Shown one piece after another: positions 1 to 7,783 of a stretch of DNA of 42,360 nt; position 1 is the first letter of the stretch; every line of letters begins with the position of its first letter. The notes below the pieces were generated by a model, which saw nothing but the letters and a program-made list of their open reading frames with translations, ran no database searches and was not told the origin of the DNA. The stretch covers positions 1 through 42,360 of the forward strand of contig JBOFWC010000172.1 in assembly GCA_051653405.1 (NCBI GenBank). Direction: 5' to 3'. This DNA comes from Proteocatella sp051653405. GTDB lineage: Bacteria; Bacillota; Clostridia; Peptostreptococcales; Filifactoraceae. Both the position numbers and the translations under genes were made by a program.

Positions 1-1580
1 ATATTAGTGAAGAAAATCCATTTATAGGAGCTTATTATGCAGTGGCTGAATCGGTGTCAAAAATAGCAGCTTCTGGTGCAGCTACAGATAAAATAAGACT
101 TTCGTTCCAGGAATATTTTGAAAAGCTTGGAGAAGATAAGTACAGATGGGCTAAACCTATGATGGCGCTACTAGGAGCCTATAAATTTACAAAGGATATG
201 AAACTTCCTCCAATTGGCGGAAAAGATTCCATGTCAGGTTCTTTTAAAGATATAGATGTACCTCCTACATTAATATCATTTGCGGTTACTACAGAAGAAA
301 TTGAAAATATAATAACTCCAGAATTAAAAGGAAATCTTAACATAGGTCTTATTGAAACCCCAATTTTGGATGACTGTACACTTGATCTTGAAATATATAA
401 AGAAAATCTTAAGCTTTTAAGAGCAAATATACTTTCTGGAAACATAAAATCCTGCTATGCAGTAACTCATAAAGGGATACTTCCTATGATTTTGGAGATG
501 AGCTTTGGAAGTGATATAAGCTTTGAGGTTGAGCTTGATAGCCAGAAATTATTTGCACCTAAATATGGAAGCTTTATTGTAGAATACAGTCGTAATTTTG
601 AGGGTGTTTCAAATATAGGAAAAAGCATAATTGATAATAACTATCATGGAAGCATAAACCAAATATTGCTAAATTTAGCTGAATTAAAGCATATTTATCT
701 AAATCAACTAAATGGAGTGTTCGGGGGAGAGCTAGTCGAATCACCTATAAACTCAGAAGAAAATATCGCAAGAAATCAAGTAGAGAGAAAGATGAAGTCA
801 AATAAGCCTGTAGTAGCACCAAAAGTCATTATTCCTGTATTTCCAGGGACTAACTGTGAATGGGATACTGCAAGAGCTTTTGAAAAAGAAGGTGCAATTC
901 CAGAAATAATAGTATTTAATAACTTGGGTGTTGAAGATATAGAGAAATCTATAGTAAGACTTGAAAATGCAATAAAATCTGCACAAATACTTGTTTTCCC
1001 AGGTGGATTTAGCTTGGGGGATGAACCTGATGGATCTGGAAAATTTATAGCAAATGTTATTAGGAATCCAAAAATATCAGAAGCTATAAACTATATGCTT
1101 GATAATAATGATGGATTGATACTTGGTATATGTAATGGCTTCCAAGCCCTTATAAAAACAGGACTTCTGCCTTATGGGAAAATAAGTAGATTGGAAAAAG
1201 ACAGTCCTACTTTAACTTATAACAATAACGGAAGACATATCGCAAGGCTTGTAGATACAAAAACTGTTACTAAAAATTCTCCGTGGCTTACAAATCTTGA
1301 TGATAGCTGCTATAAGGTGCCTATTTCTCATGGAGAAGGAAGATTCATATGCAGTGATGAAATGTATGAAAAGCTTGTAAAAAATGATCAGATTGCATTT
1401 AAATATATAGATAATCCTAATGGATCAGCAAGTGATGTAGAAGGAATCATAAGTCCTTGTGGAAAGATTTTAGGTAAAATGGCTCACACTGAAAGGATAG
1501 ATGAAAGACTGTATAAAAATATACCTAATGTGATACCACAGCCTATTATAAAATCAGGAGTAGAATATTTTAAAATTTAA
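1..1580 (+). CDS. purL: Phosphoribosylformylglycinamidine synthase (FGAM synthase, fused PurL-PurQ type), 3' part
   Basis: ATP- and glutamine-dependent conversion of FGAR to FGAM in de novo purine synthesis, cytoplasmic. The reading frame is open from the window edge; the GTG at 42 is an internal codon, so the 5' end lies outside. The visible first half is the end of the synthetase part (PPIGGKDSMSG near residue 57 counting from that GTG). The C-terminal half is a class I glutamine amidotransferase domain: FPGTNCEWDTARAF, FPGGFSLGDEPDGSGKF, the nucleophile Cys in GICNGFQAL and SHGEGRF. Fusion of both activities in one chain is the large PurL form common in Clostridia. purB follows after about 90 bp in the same direction, so they may be co-transcribed. 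Confidence 0.93.
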   Translation, partial: ISEENPFIGAYYAVAESVSKIAASGAATDKIRLSFQEYFEKLGEDKYRWAKPMMALLGAYKFTKDMKLPPIGGKDSMSGSFKDIDVPPTLISFAVTTEEIENIITPELKGNLNIGLIETPILDDCTLDLEIYKENLKLLRANILSGNIKSCYAVTHKGILPMILEMSFGSDISFEVELDSQKLFAPKYGSFIVEYSRNFEGVSNIGKSIIDNNYHGSINQILLNLAELKHIYLNQLNGVFGGELVESPINSEENIARNQVERKMKSNKPVVAPKVIIPVFPGTNCEWDTARAFEKEGAIPEIIVFNNLGVEDIEKSIVRLENAIKSAQILVFPGGFSLGDEPDGSGKFIANVIRNPKISEAINYMLDNNDGLILGICNGFQALIKTGLLPYGKISRLEKDSPTLTYNNNGRHIARLVDTKTVTKNSPWLTNLDDSCYKVPISHGEGRFICSDEMYEKLVKNDQIAFKYIDNPNGSASDVEGIISPCGKILGKMAHTERIDERLYKNIPNVIPQPIIKSGVEYFKI

Positions 1581-1670
1581 ATTAGTTTAAAATATCAATT
1601 TTGTGGTAAAATATATATTCAGGGTTAGATTGCCTTGGGAATTTTTAATATTTTAAATTTAGGAGAGTTT

Positions 1671-3110
1671 ATGATGTCAAACTATTATTCAAAATACCAA
1701 AGTCCTTTAAATGAAAGATATACTAGTCAAGAGATGAGCTATATATTTTCAGATCAAAACAAATTCGAAACATTTAGAAGTCTTTGGATAGCTCTTGCAG
1801 AAGCTGAGATGGAGCTTGGGTTAGATATTACTAAGGAACAAATTGAAGAATTAAAGAAATATAGATCAGCTATAGATTTTGAGGTTGCTAAGAAAATAGA
1901 AAAAGAAACTAGACATGATGTTATGGCTCATGTTAAGACTTATGGTCTTTTAGCTGAAAGTGCAAAGGGGATAATACACCTTGGAGCTACAAGTGCCTTT
2001 GTAGGAGATAATACGGATATAATAGTTATGAGAAGTGCACTTGAGCTTGTAGAGAAGAAGCTAGCGGTGCTTATAAATAATCTTAAGGAATTTTCACTTA
2101 AATACAAAGATGTTCCAACATTAGGGTTCACTCATTTTCAAGCTGCTCAGCTTGTGACTGTTGGGAAAAGAGCTACATTGTGGATGCAAGATCTTATACT
2201 TGATTTAGATGATGTAATATACAGAAAAGAAAACTTAAGATTAAGAGGCGCAAAAGGAACTACAGGAACACAAGCTTCATTTATGGCACTTTTTGAAGAT
2301 GACCATGAAAAAGTAAAACAAGTAGATAAACTTGTTTGTGAAAAAATGGGATTTGAAAAAAGCTTTGCAGTAACTGGTCAAACTTATTCTAGAAAAGTTG
2401 ATTATCAAGTGCTTTCAAGTTTATCACAGATAGCACAGTCGCTTCATAAGATGACTAATGATATAAGACTGCTTCAAAGTCTTAAGGAAATAGAAGAGCC
2501 TTTTGAAAAGAATCAGATAGGATCTTCAGCAATGGCATACAAGCGAAATCCGATGAGATCTGAAAGAATAGCTTCACTTGCGAAATATATAATGAATATA
2601 GCTCAAAATCCAGCTTTTGTACATGCTACACAGTGGCTTGAGAGAACGCTTGATGATTCGGCAAATAAGAGACTTTCTACAGCGGAAGCATTTATGGCTA
2701 CAGATGCAATAATAGATATAGCTATAAATGTTACAAGTGGACTAGTTGTATATGAGAATATGATAAATAAAAGAATAAACGAAGAACTTCCGTTTATGGC
2801 AACAGAAAATATTCTTATGGAAGCAGTAAAAAAAGGTGGAGACAGACAGGAACTTCATGAAAAAATAAGAGTGTATTCTATGGAAGCTGGAAGAAATGTA
2901 AAAGAATTTGGTAAAGAAAATAACCTTCTTGAGCTTTTAGCTAAGGATGAAGAATTTATGCTTTCAGAAGAAGAGATAAAAACTCTTATGAATCCAAAGC
3001 TTTATATAGGAAGAGCGCCACAACAAGTGGATGATTTCATAGAAGAAGAAGTAAACCCTAGATTGAGCAAATATGAAAATCTAGATGTTAAAGTAGAACT
3101 TAAAGTATAA
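1671..3110 (+). CDS. purB: Adenylosuccinate lyase
   Basis: Fumarase/aspartase superfamily lyase that releases fumarate from SAICAR and from adenylosuccinate, two steps of purine synthesis. Visible family features are HDVMAHVKTYG near the N-terminus, the substrate-contacting region TGTQASFMALFEDD, and the mobile signature loop GSSAMAYKRNPMRSER. About 479 residues, the usual length. The frame stays open upstream to 1635, but AGGAG at 1661-1665 sits 5 nt before the ATG at 1671 and 8 nt before a second ATG at 1674, so the start is one of these two. It follows purL and is closed by a terminator at 3141. Confidence 0.95.
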   Translation: MMSNYYSKYQSPLNERYTSQEMSYIFSDQNKFETFRSLWIALAEAEMELGLDITKEQIEELKKYRSAIDFEVAKKIEKETRHDVMAHVKTYGLLAESAKGIIHLGATSAFVGDNTDIIVMRSALELVEKKLAVLINNLKEFSLKYKDVPTLGFTHFQAAQLVTVGKRATLWMQDLILDLDDVIYRKENLRLRGAKGTTGTQASFMALFEDDHEKVKQVDKLVCEKMGFEKSFAVTGQTYSRKVDYQVLSSLSQIAQSLHKMTNDIRLLQSLKEIEEPFEKNQIGSSAMAYKRNPMRSERIASLAKYIMNIAQNPAFVHATQWLERTLDDSANKRLSTAEAFMATDAIIDIAINVTSGLVVYENMINKRINEELPFMATENILMEAVKKGGDRQELHEKIRVYSMEAGRNVKEFGKENNLLELLAKDEEFMLSEEEIKTLMNPKLYIGRAPQQVDDFIEEEVNPRLSKYENLDVKVELKV

Positions 3111-3140
3111 GTAAATAGGATGTAGATTTACAATTGAGAA

Positions 3141-3180
3141 AAGATATACTCTTAATATTTTTAGGAGTATGTCTTTTTTT
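3141..3180 (+). terminator. Intrinsic terminator after purB
   Basis: AGATATACTCTTAA pairs with TTAGGAGTATGTCT through a short AT-rich loop, with two G-U pairs, followed by a run of seven T. It lies 30 bp after the purB stop. Confidence 0.85.
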
Positions 3181-3269
3181 GTGTTTGATTAATAGTTATT
3201 ATAGAGCCTAATTTTGAAAACCTAAAAATGGTTATTAAAAAATAGTTTTATTAGTACTTCTATTAGTTG

Positions 3270-3445
3270 AAATTGTAGCGAATATATTCCCACTCATTAG
3301 GGCTTCGCCTAGATATTCCATTTACGAAATGCAAAAAATTGCCTCGAAAATCGCTACGCTAAATCTCGGCTAACAATTTTTTGCTTATTCTATGGAATTA
3401 TCTAGGCTGCAGAATTCATTCGCGGGAATATATGCGCTACAATTT
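3270..3445 (+). repeat. 176-bp palindromic repeat, copy A (MITE-like)
   Basis: The ends are 22-bp inverted repeats with one mismatch (AAATTGTAGCGAATATATTC at the left, its complement at the right). Inner complementary segments include GCAAAAAATTG with CAATTTTTTGC and CTAGATATTCCAT with ATGGAATTATCTAG, so the element could fold into one long hairpin. Copy B at 5989-6164 is the same length, in reverse orientation, and differs at about 18 positions. No ORF inside. No clear target-site duplication was identified. A non-autonomous mobile element or a dispersed structured repeat is the most likely nature. Confidence 0.85.
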
Positions 3446-3684
3446 ATTGATAATTTTGCTCAGTATTAATACTAAAAAATACTATTTTTAGATAGCTTAT
3501 TTTGAGAAAAATATTTGTGAATAATTTTATATTTTTTATTCTCATCCATTGTAAAGTGTTACCTTTCTAATTTCTTCCACCTTATTTCTCATGTTATGAG
3601 GTTTATTATATTACATATTGTTTTATTAGAACATAATCATTTTTGGGATATTAAGACATTACTATTATGAAAATTATATAGAAA

Positions 3685-3713
3685 TTGAGTTATTAATGTA
3701 TTTGTGATAGAAT
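3685..3713 (+). promoter_or_regulatory. Candidate sigma-A promoter
   Basis: TTGAGT, 17-nt spacer, TAGAAT. It is about 80 bp upstream of the remnant ORF and may once have driven it. In such AT-rich DNA chance matches are common. Confidence 0.35.
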
Positions 3714-3794
3714 GTTGTTTAGAATATAACAAAGCGAGCTTTGATTAATGGATAGTTTCTATAAAAAATTATTTAAATCTTTTAATAGAGTAAG

Positions 3795-4029
3795 ATGATG
3801 CTTAATTCGGAATTTGTTGAAAATTTGGGTTTTAGTGCAAACGTTAGCATATGTCTAAAAAATGGATCTGTTTCACTTGAAAATATAGAGAACATTGACA
3901 TTGTGTTTATATTATGGAGTAGAAGGAATATTAGAATCTATAAAAAAAGCTGGAAGAGTCATGGCGATACTTAAACAGATTAAAAAAGAGAAAGTAGTAA
4001 ACAATCATCAGAAGGATATGAAAAGTTAA
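3795..4029 (+). pseudogene. Frameshifted remnant of an unidentified small gene
   Basis: From ATG 3795 one frame gives a coherent 59-codon peptide (starting MMLNSEFVENLGFSANVSIC) that ends at 3974. From about 3900 the +1 frame gives a more protein-like continuation (YGVEGILESIKKAGRVMAIL and onward) to a stop at 4027-4029. Reading across the shift would give a single protein of roughly 77 residues. No family recognised and no good ribosome binding site seen. It looks like a decayed gene, but a chance open stretch cannot be excluded. Confidence 0.35.
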
Positions 4030-4160
4030 AATGGGTATATAAGTTTTTGTTAAGATTTTATAAAATTTTAGGGCTATTCAAAATATGTCTAATTGTTTGA
4101 TTCTATAGAAGAAATATTGGAATACATTATTTATATGAAATTCAAGAAAGTGAGGTGTTT

Positions 4161-4907
4161 ATGTACTATAAGTATATATCTGACCCGAAAGCTTTAACTT
4201 CAATATTAATTAACAATAAAATAATGTTTCGATTTATTAAATGGTTAAATGATCCTTTTGAATGTCAGTTTATTTTTGAATCAGGAATAGGTAGTGACAT
4301 AGAGACTTTAACAGAATGTTTTGCATATGTGTATTTTAAAGATATAGGAAAGAACGGTATACAGGATGTTTACAATTATGGTTTTTCAGTTCTATCATTA
4401 TCTAAAACTAAAGATAATCTTCTAATGTGGGCACATTATGCAAATGCTCATAAAGGTGTGGTAATTGAATTTGATGAAACGAATGAGTTTTTTAGAGGAA
4501 ATGATATTATCAATGAGGCAAAAGAAGTAACTTATTTAAAAAATGTACCTATGTTGGATATATATAATTATAAGTTCAAAGATTTTTTATACTATAAATC
4601 AGAAGATTGGAAGTATGAAAATGAAGTTAGACTTACAAAATTTTGTTTGAATAATACAACTAATAGCGAACCAATAGAGTGGATGAAACAAAATGCAGAA
4701 AATAGCTATGATGTTAAAGACGTGCAAGGGAGTCAACTTGTTGATATTCCGCCAGGTTTAATAACTGGAGTATACCTTGGTGCTAATTTTGATTTTGAAA
4801 AATATAAAGATATTCTAGAAAAAATACGTAATAAAGTCCCTGTGTATAGAATGGTTTTTAAAAAAGACTCATTTGAGGTCATTCAAGATAAATTTCATTT
4901 TGATTAA
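4161..4907 (+). CDS. DUF2971 family protein
   Basis: A 248-residue protein of unknown biochemical function. It shows the hallmarks of DUF2971: an N-terminal YKYISDP segment, NDPFECQF at residues 30-37, LMWAHYANAHKGVVIEFD from about residue 88, and a later YKSEDWKYENEVRL segment. No signal peptide or membrane segment. The start is ATG 4161 behind GAGG at 4152-4155; a GTG at 4155 in the same frame overlaps that ribosome binding site. It sits alone in an AT-rich island between inverted repeats, 120 bp before an HNH nuclease gene in the same direction. DUF2971 genes are typically sporadically distributed accessory genes; a defence role here is only a guess. Confidence 0.8.
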   Translation: MYYKYISDPKALTSILINNKIMFRFIKWLNDPFECQFIFESGIGSDIETLTECFAYVYFKDIGKNGIQDVYNYGFSVLSLSKTKDNLLMWAHYANAHKGVVIEFDETNEFFRGNDIINEAKEVTYLKNVPMLDIYNYKFKDFLYYKSEDWKYENEVRLTKFCLNNTTNSEPIEWMKQNAENSYDVKDVQGSQLVDIPPGLITGVYLGANFDFEKYKDILEKIRNKVPVYRMVFKKDSFEVIQDKFHFD

Positions 4908-5028
4908 ATTTAACTTCATATAATACTATAGTTCCATTACTTCGTAACGGGGGTATGAAAAAAGTAGATGAAATTATATGAGATCAAATATATATATAAT
5001 CCTAAAAATATATTAAAGAGGTGGGAAA

Positions 5029-5742
5029 ATGGGCTTTGTAGATCCAGTGGCAGAAGATGCTTTAGTTTCATGCGGCAGACACTGTTGTATTTGTCATAAA
5101 TTTTGTGGTCACAAAATAGAGTTACATCATATTAAAGCTGCCACAAATGGAGGGGGCGATACTTTTGACAACTGTATTCCGTTGTGTTTTGATTGCCATG
5201 CAGAAGTAAGAGCATATGATATTAAGCATCCAAAAGGCAAGAAATTTACAGAATCTGAATTAATTAGACATCGAGATGGGTGGTATAAAAAAGTTTCTCT
5301 CGGTATCGGAATTGTTAACAATGAGGAATATATTGAACTTGACAGAACTGTTTATAAGCAGATAAAAGAAGTTTTAAATAGAGAATGTTTTTTAGATTTT
5401 ATTAAGACTTTCAACTTTGCAGGGTGGCCATTTTCATTAACTCTACTTAACCCTCTTGATGAATTTCTGTATTTATGTGAATCTCCTGAAATGGAATTTA
5501 TTGATTCTGATTTAGAATCCATTTTGTCAGAATTAAAATATAATCTTAAAAGATTTAGATATTTGATTTCAGTTAATACTTTTTCTGTCGGAAATAATGA
5601 AAATAGTGTCCCTGAAGAGTGGGAATATGAACAACCTGAAAGATTCTCAAAAGTCGTTGAGGAGATTCATCTATTTGCTAAAAATTCTGTCGAATCTTAT
5701 GCGAATTTAGTTAAGCTTGGACGCAGGAAACTTAGAATTTAG
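5029..5742 (+). CDS. HNH endonuclease domain protein
   Basis: A 237-residue protein with an N-terminal zinc-bound HNH (beta-beta-alpha-metal) fold: Cys19/Cys22 and Cys53/Cys56 as two CxxC knuckles, the catalytic-type IELHHI with His33-His34, and Asn48 before PLCFDCH. The remaining 150 residues have no motif I recognise and may give target specificity. A strong GAGGTGGG ribosome binding site precedes ATG 5029. It follows the DUF2971 gene in the same orientation inside the repeat-bounded island. HNH proteins of this size occur in restriction, phage-defence and mobile contexts, and the sequence does not decide between them. Confidence 0.82.
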   Translation: MGFVDPVAEDALVSCGRHCCICHKFCGHKIELHHIKAATNGGGDTFDNCIPLCFDCHAEVRAYDIKHPKGKKFTESELIRHRDGWYKKVSLGIGIVNNEEYIELDRTVYKQIKEVLNRECFLDFIKTFNFAGWPFSLTLLNPLDEFLYLCESPEMEFIDSDLESILSELKYNLKRFRYLISVNTFSVGNNENSVPEEWEYEQPERFSKVVEEIHLFAKNSVESYANLVKLGRRKLRI

Positions 5743-5988
5743 AAAATAGATGAACTACATATAACACAAAGTCCTAGAAACTCAGACTGTGAAGGCGGTA
5801 CAAATGTTATATGAAGGGAAAAATAATGAAAGCGAGGATAATATGCACTGGCTAATTTTATCAAATTTATAAATTTATGATTATGCCAGTTCTTTTGAAC
5901 ATAATGGTTTCATAGATTGGAGAATATTATATCATAATAGATATATTTGTAAGTTTGCTTAGTATCAATAAAAATCAAAGCTATAAAT
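5743..5988. other. Non-coding stretch with possible coding debris
   Basis: No complete gene. Two short adjoining stretches translate into protein-like peptides (one ending EDNMHWLILSNL, the next containing YASSFEHNGFIDWRILYHN), each closed by stops. They may be remains of a gene downstream of the HNH gene; evidence is weak. Confidence 0.3.
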
Positions 5989-6164
5989 AAATTGTAGGGA
6001 CTATATTCCTCCGAATGGATTCTGCAGTCTAGATAATTCCATAGAATAAGAAAAAAATTGTTAGCCGAGATCTAGCGTAGCGATTTTCGAGGCGATTTTT
6101 TACGTTTCGTAAATGGAATATCTAGGCGAAGCCTTAATGAGGGGGAATATAGTCCCTGCAATTT
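5989..6164 (-). repeat. 176-bp palindromic repeat, copy B (MITE-like, inverted)
   Basis: Reverse-complement relative of copy A (3270-3445), same length, about 90% identical. Its terminal repeats (AAATTGTAGGGACTATATTC and the complementary GAATATAGTCCCTGCAATTT) differ from copy A at several bases, but the changes come in pairs that keep the two ends complementary. It lies between the end of the accessory island and the thiW terminator. Confidence 0.85.
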
Positions 6165-6201
6165 CAAATACATGTATTAATACATATAAAATAATATACA
6201 C

Positions 6202-6245
6202 AAAAAGCTATATCCTCCTAAATAAACATAGGGAATATAGCTTTT
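6202..6245 (-). terminator. Terminator after thiW, probably bidirectional
   Basis: AAAGCTATAT-type arm (6206-6215) complementary to the arm at 6232-6245, with a T run on both sides depending on strand. On the minus strand it follows the thiW stop by about 45 bp and ends in a run of five T. Confidence 0.7.
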
Positions 6246-6289
6246 CTTAATTATAATATCATCTGCTTCATTATTGTTTTTTCTACTGT

Positions 6290-6829
6290 TTAAGCAGTTT
6301 TTGCTTCTGCTTCAAATTTGACTTCACCTATATTTTTTTGGATTTTTTGGAGCTGTCCTGTTTTTTGAAGGTGGAATAATAGTGCGTATGCAATGCTTCC
6401 TCCAATTAGAGTTGCTCCTAAGAACGAAGGCACATAGAACATCCACGTAAGGCCTGTTCTACCCCAGAAAAGAGTCATAACTGGGTAAGACACGATAGCA
6501 CCTATAATTCCAGTTCCTATAACTTCGCCTATTACAGCAAAAATCAGACTCCCTTTTGAATATTTGTAGAAAAGTCCAGATAAAAGCGCACCAAATACAG
6601 CACCAGTAAGTGCTAGCGGTGGAATTCCCATAAATATCATTCTTATAACTCCTATACTTACAGCACAGAAAAATGCGTACCATGGGCCTAAAAGCACGGC
6701 AGCTACTATGTTGATAAGGTGAGCCATTGGGCACATCCCCTCAACTCGAAGAATAGGTGAAATAACTACACCTAAAGCTATAAGCATGGACATTACTACC
6801 ATTTTTAAATTTGAATTCTGTTTTCTCAT
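6290..6829 (-). CDS. thiW: ECF transporter substrate-binding subunit ThiW (thiamine precursor uptake)
   Basis: A 179-residue integral membrane S-component of an energy-coupling factor transporter, with about five hydrophobic segments and the ThiW-type N-terminal region (SPILRVEGMCPMAHLINIVA). The family is predicted to take up the thiazole moiety or a related thiamine precursor, working with a shared EcfA/EcfT module encoded elsewhere. Assignment is supported by the TPP riboswitch and terminator directly upstream. A GGAGG ribosome binding site precedes the ATG at 6829. Monocistronic here. Confidence 0.88.
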   Translation of the reverse strand: MRKQNSNLKMVVMSMLIALGVVISPILRVEGMCPMAHLINIVAAVLLGPWYAFFCAVSIGVIRMIFMGIPPLALTGAVFGALLSGLFYKYSKGSLIFAVIGEVIGTGIIGAIVSYPVMTLFWGRTGLTWMFYVPSFLGATLIGGSIAYALLFHLQKTGQLQKIQKNIGEVKFEAEAKTA

Positions 6830-6858
6830 CGAAACCTCCTAAGTCGTAATTAATCAAA

Positions 6859-6890
6859 TAAAAAAAGGACATCCACGCAGGAATATCCTT
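6859..6890 (-). terminator. TPP-riboswitch expression-platform terminator
   Basis: On the minus strand AAGGATATTC pairs with GGATGTCCTT (two G-U pairs) around a 6-nt loop and runs into seven T. It lies between the TPP aptamer and the thiW start, so it should stop transcription when TPP is bound. Confidence 0.8.
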
Positions 6891-6907
6891 AAGCACTTAG
6901 AAAGCAT

Positions 6908-6998
6908 CAAAAGTATTTCCCTACGTCGGCATTATCCGAATCAGGTTACGGGTCGAAGCTTACCTTCCTCTCAGCCTGCTAAACAAGCTCCCCACATA
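6908..6998 (-). ncRNA. TPP riboswitch (THI element)
   Basis: On the minus strand the conserved elements occur in order: GGGGAGC, CTGAGAGGAAGG, ACCTGATTCGGATAATGCC and GACGTAGGGAA. These are the signature of the thiamine pyrophosphate aptamer. A promoter lies immediately upstream and an intrinsic terminator downstream, before thiW. This predicts repression of thiW by TPP through premature termination. Ends are approximate because P1 is weak. Confidence 0.93.
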
Positions 6999-7001
6999 GA
7001 A

Positions 7002-7030
7002 AATTTAACACAATTTTGGATTAAAATCAA
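7002..7030 (-). promoter_or_regulatory. Sigma-A promoter of the thiW leader
   Basis: Minus strand TTGATT (7030-7025), 17-nt spacer, TAAATT (7007-7002). A start site just downstream would begin the transcript at the 5' end of the TPP aptamer. Confidence 0.6.
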
Positions 7031-7151
7031 GTAATATTTTCAGAATGTTATCTATTAAAATCTTTAATATAGTCCAAGAATGTGATATGATATAAGGTAA
7101 TGACATATTAAATAATACGAGTTATTCGAGTTTTTATATAGGAGAAATATT

Positions 7152-7394
7152 ATGAGAGTAGATAAATTTTTAAAAGTTTCAAGAATAATAAAGCGAAGAA
7201 CTGTAGCAAAAGATGCATCCGACGCAGGGGTGGTTATAATAAATGGGAAAGAAGCAAAACCATCAACTAAAGTTAAAGTGGGCGATGTTATAGAAGTAGC
7301 ATTTGGTGAGAAAATACTTAAGATAAAAGTATTAACTATAAAAGATAGTACAAAAAAAGAGGACGCAGCAGAAATGTATGAGGTTTTAGAATAA
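7152..7394 (+). CDS. rqcP: S4-domain RNA-binding protein RqcP (YabO/Hsp15 family)
   Basis: An 80-residue protein made of a single S4 RNA-binding domain (MRVDKFLKVSRIIKRRTVAK at the N-terminus, then VIINGKEAKPSTKVKVGDVI). In Firmicutes this family works in ribosome-associated quality control, helping add alanine tails on stalled 50S subunits. AGGAG precedes the ATG. divIC follows after 16 bp, the same neighbourhood (yabO upstream of divIC) as in Bacillus, which supports RqcP over other S4 proteins. Confidence 0.88.
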   Translation: MRVDKFLKVSRIIKRRTVAKDASDAGVVIINGKEAKPSTKVKVGDVIEVAFGEKILKIKVLTIKDSTKKEDAAEMYEVLE

Positions 7395-7410
7395 AATATA
7401 GGAGAAAGTT

Positions 7411-7773
7411 ATGTCTAAAGACAATATTATAAAGTTTAAAGATATTGCCCAAAATAAAAAGGAAAATGATTCCTTAGAAAAAGATAGTTCAAAAAAAAAT
7501 AGGCTTAAATTTAAGAATATATTTATTCTAGCAATAATAGTCATATCTATAGTTTATCCAGCAGCTTATATTGGGAATCAGATGGTTGCAATGTCTAATT
7601 TAAAAAAAGATATACAACAGCTAGAGAAAGAACTTTTGGATATTAAAGCTGAAAATAAAACTATGCAGTCAGAAATAGCTAATTCAAAGAGTAATGAATT
7701 TATCGAAAAGATGGCTAGAGAAAAACTTAAAATGGTTAAAAAAGATGAAACTGTTTATATTAAGATAGATTAG
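7411..7773 (+). CDS. divIC: Septum formation initiator DivIC/FtsB family
   Basis: A 120-residue bitopic membrane protein: about 36 polar cytoplasmic residues, one membrane segment (roughly 37-57), then a coiled coil (about 62-95) and the C-terminal FIEKMAREKLKMVKKDETVY segment typical of DivIC/FtsB. It forms the divisome complex with FtsL and DivIB/FtsQ. It lies between rqcP and ppx with gaps of 10-16 bp, so probably one transcript. Confidence 0.85.
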   Translation: MSKDNIIKFKDIAQNKKENDSLEKDSSKKNRLKFKNIFILAIIVISIVYPAAYIGNQMVAMSNLKKDIQQLEKELLDIKAENKTMQSEIANSKSNEFIEKMAREKLKMVKKDETVYIKID

Positions 7774-7783
7774 AGGTGTACTT

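Larger units (their letters stand above)
3446..4160. other. Long non-coding stretch inside the accessory island
   Basis: About 700 bp of very AT-rich sequence between repeat copy A and the DUF2971 gene. It holds one promoter-like element (3685-3713) and a short frameshifted coding remnant (3795-4029). The rest shows no convincing ORF, RNA gene or hairpin on either strand. Confidence 0.5.

Noticed and set aside
4155..4160. GTG 4155 as start of the DUF2971 gene
   Set aside because: It overlaps the only ribosome binding site; ATG 4161 is correctly spaced.
3270..6164. CRISPR array or IS element formed by the two repeats
   Set aside because: Only two long palindromic copies far apart and in inverse orientation, no spacer periodicity, and no transposase gene between or within them.
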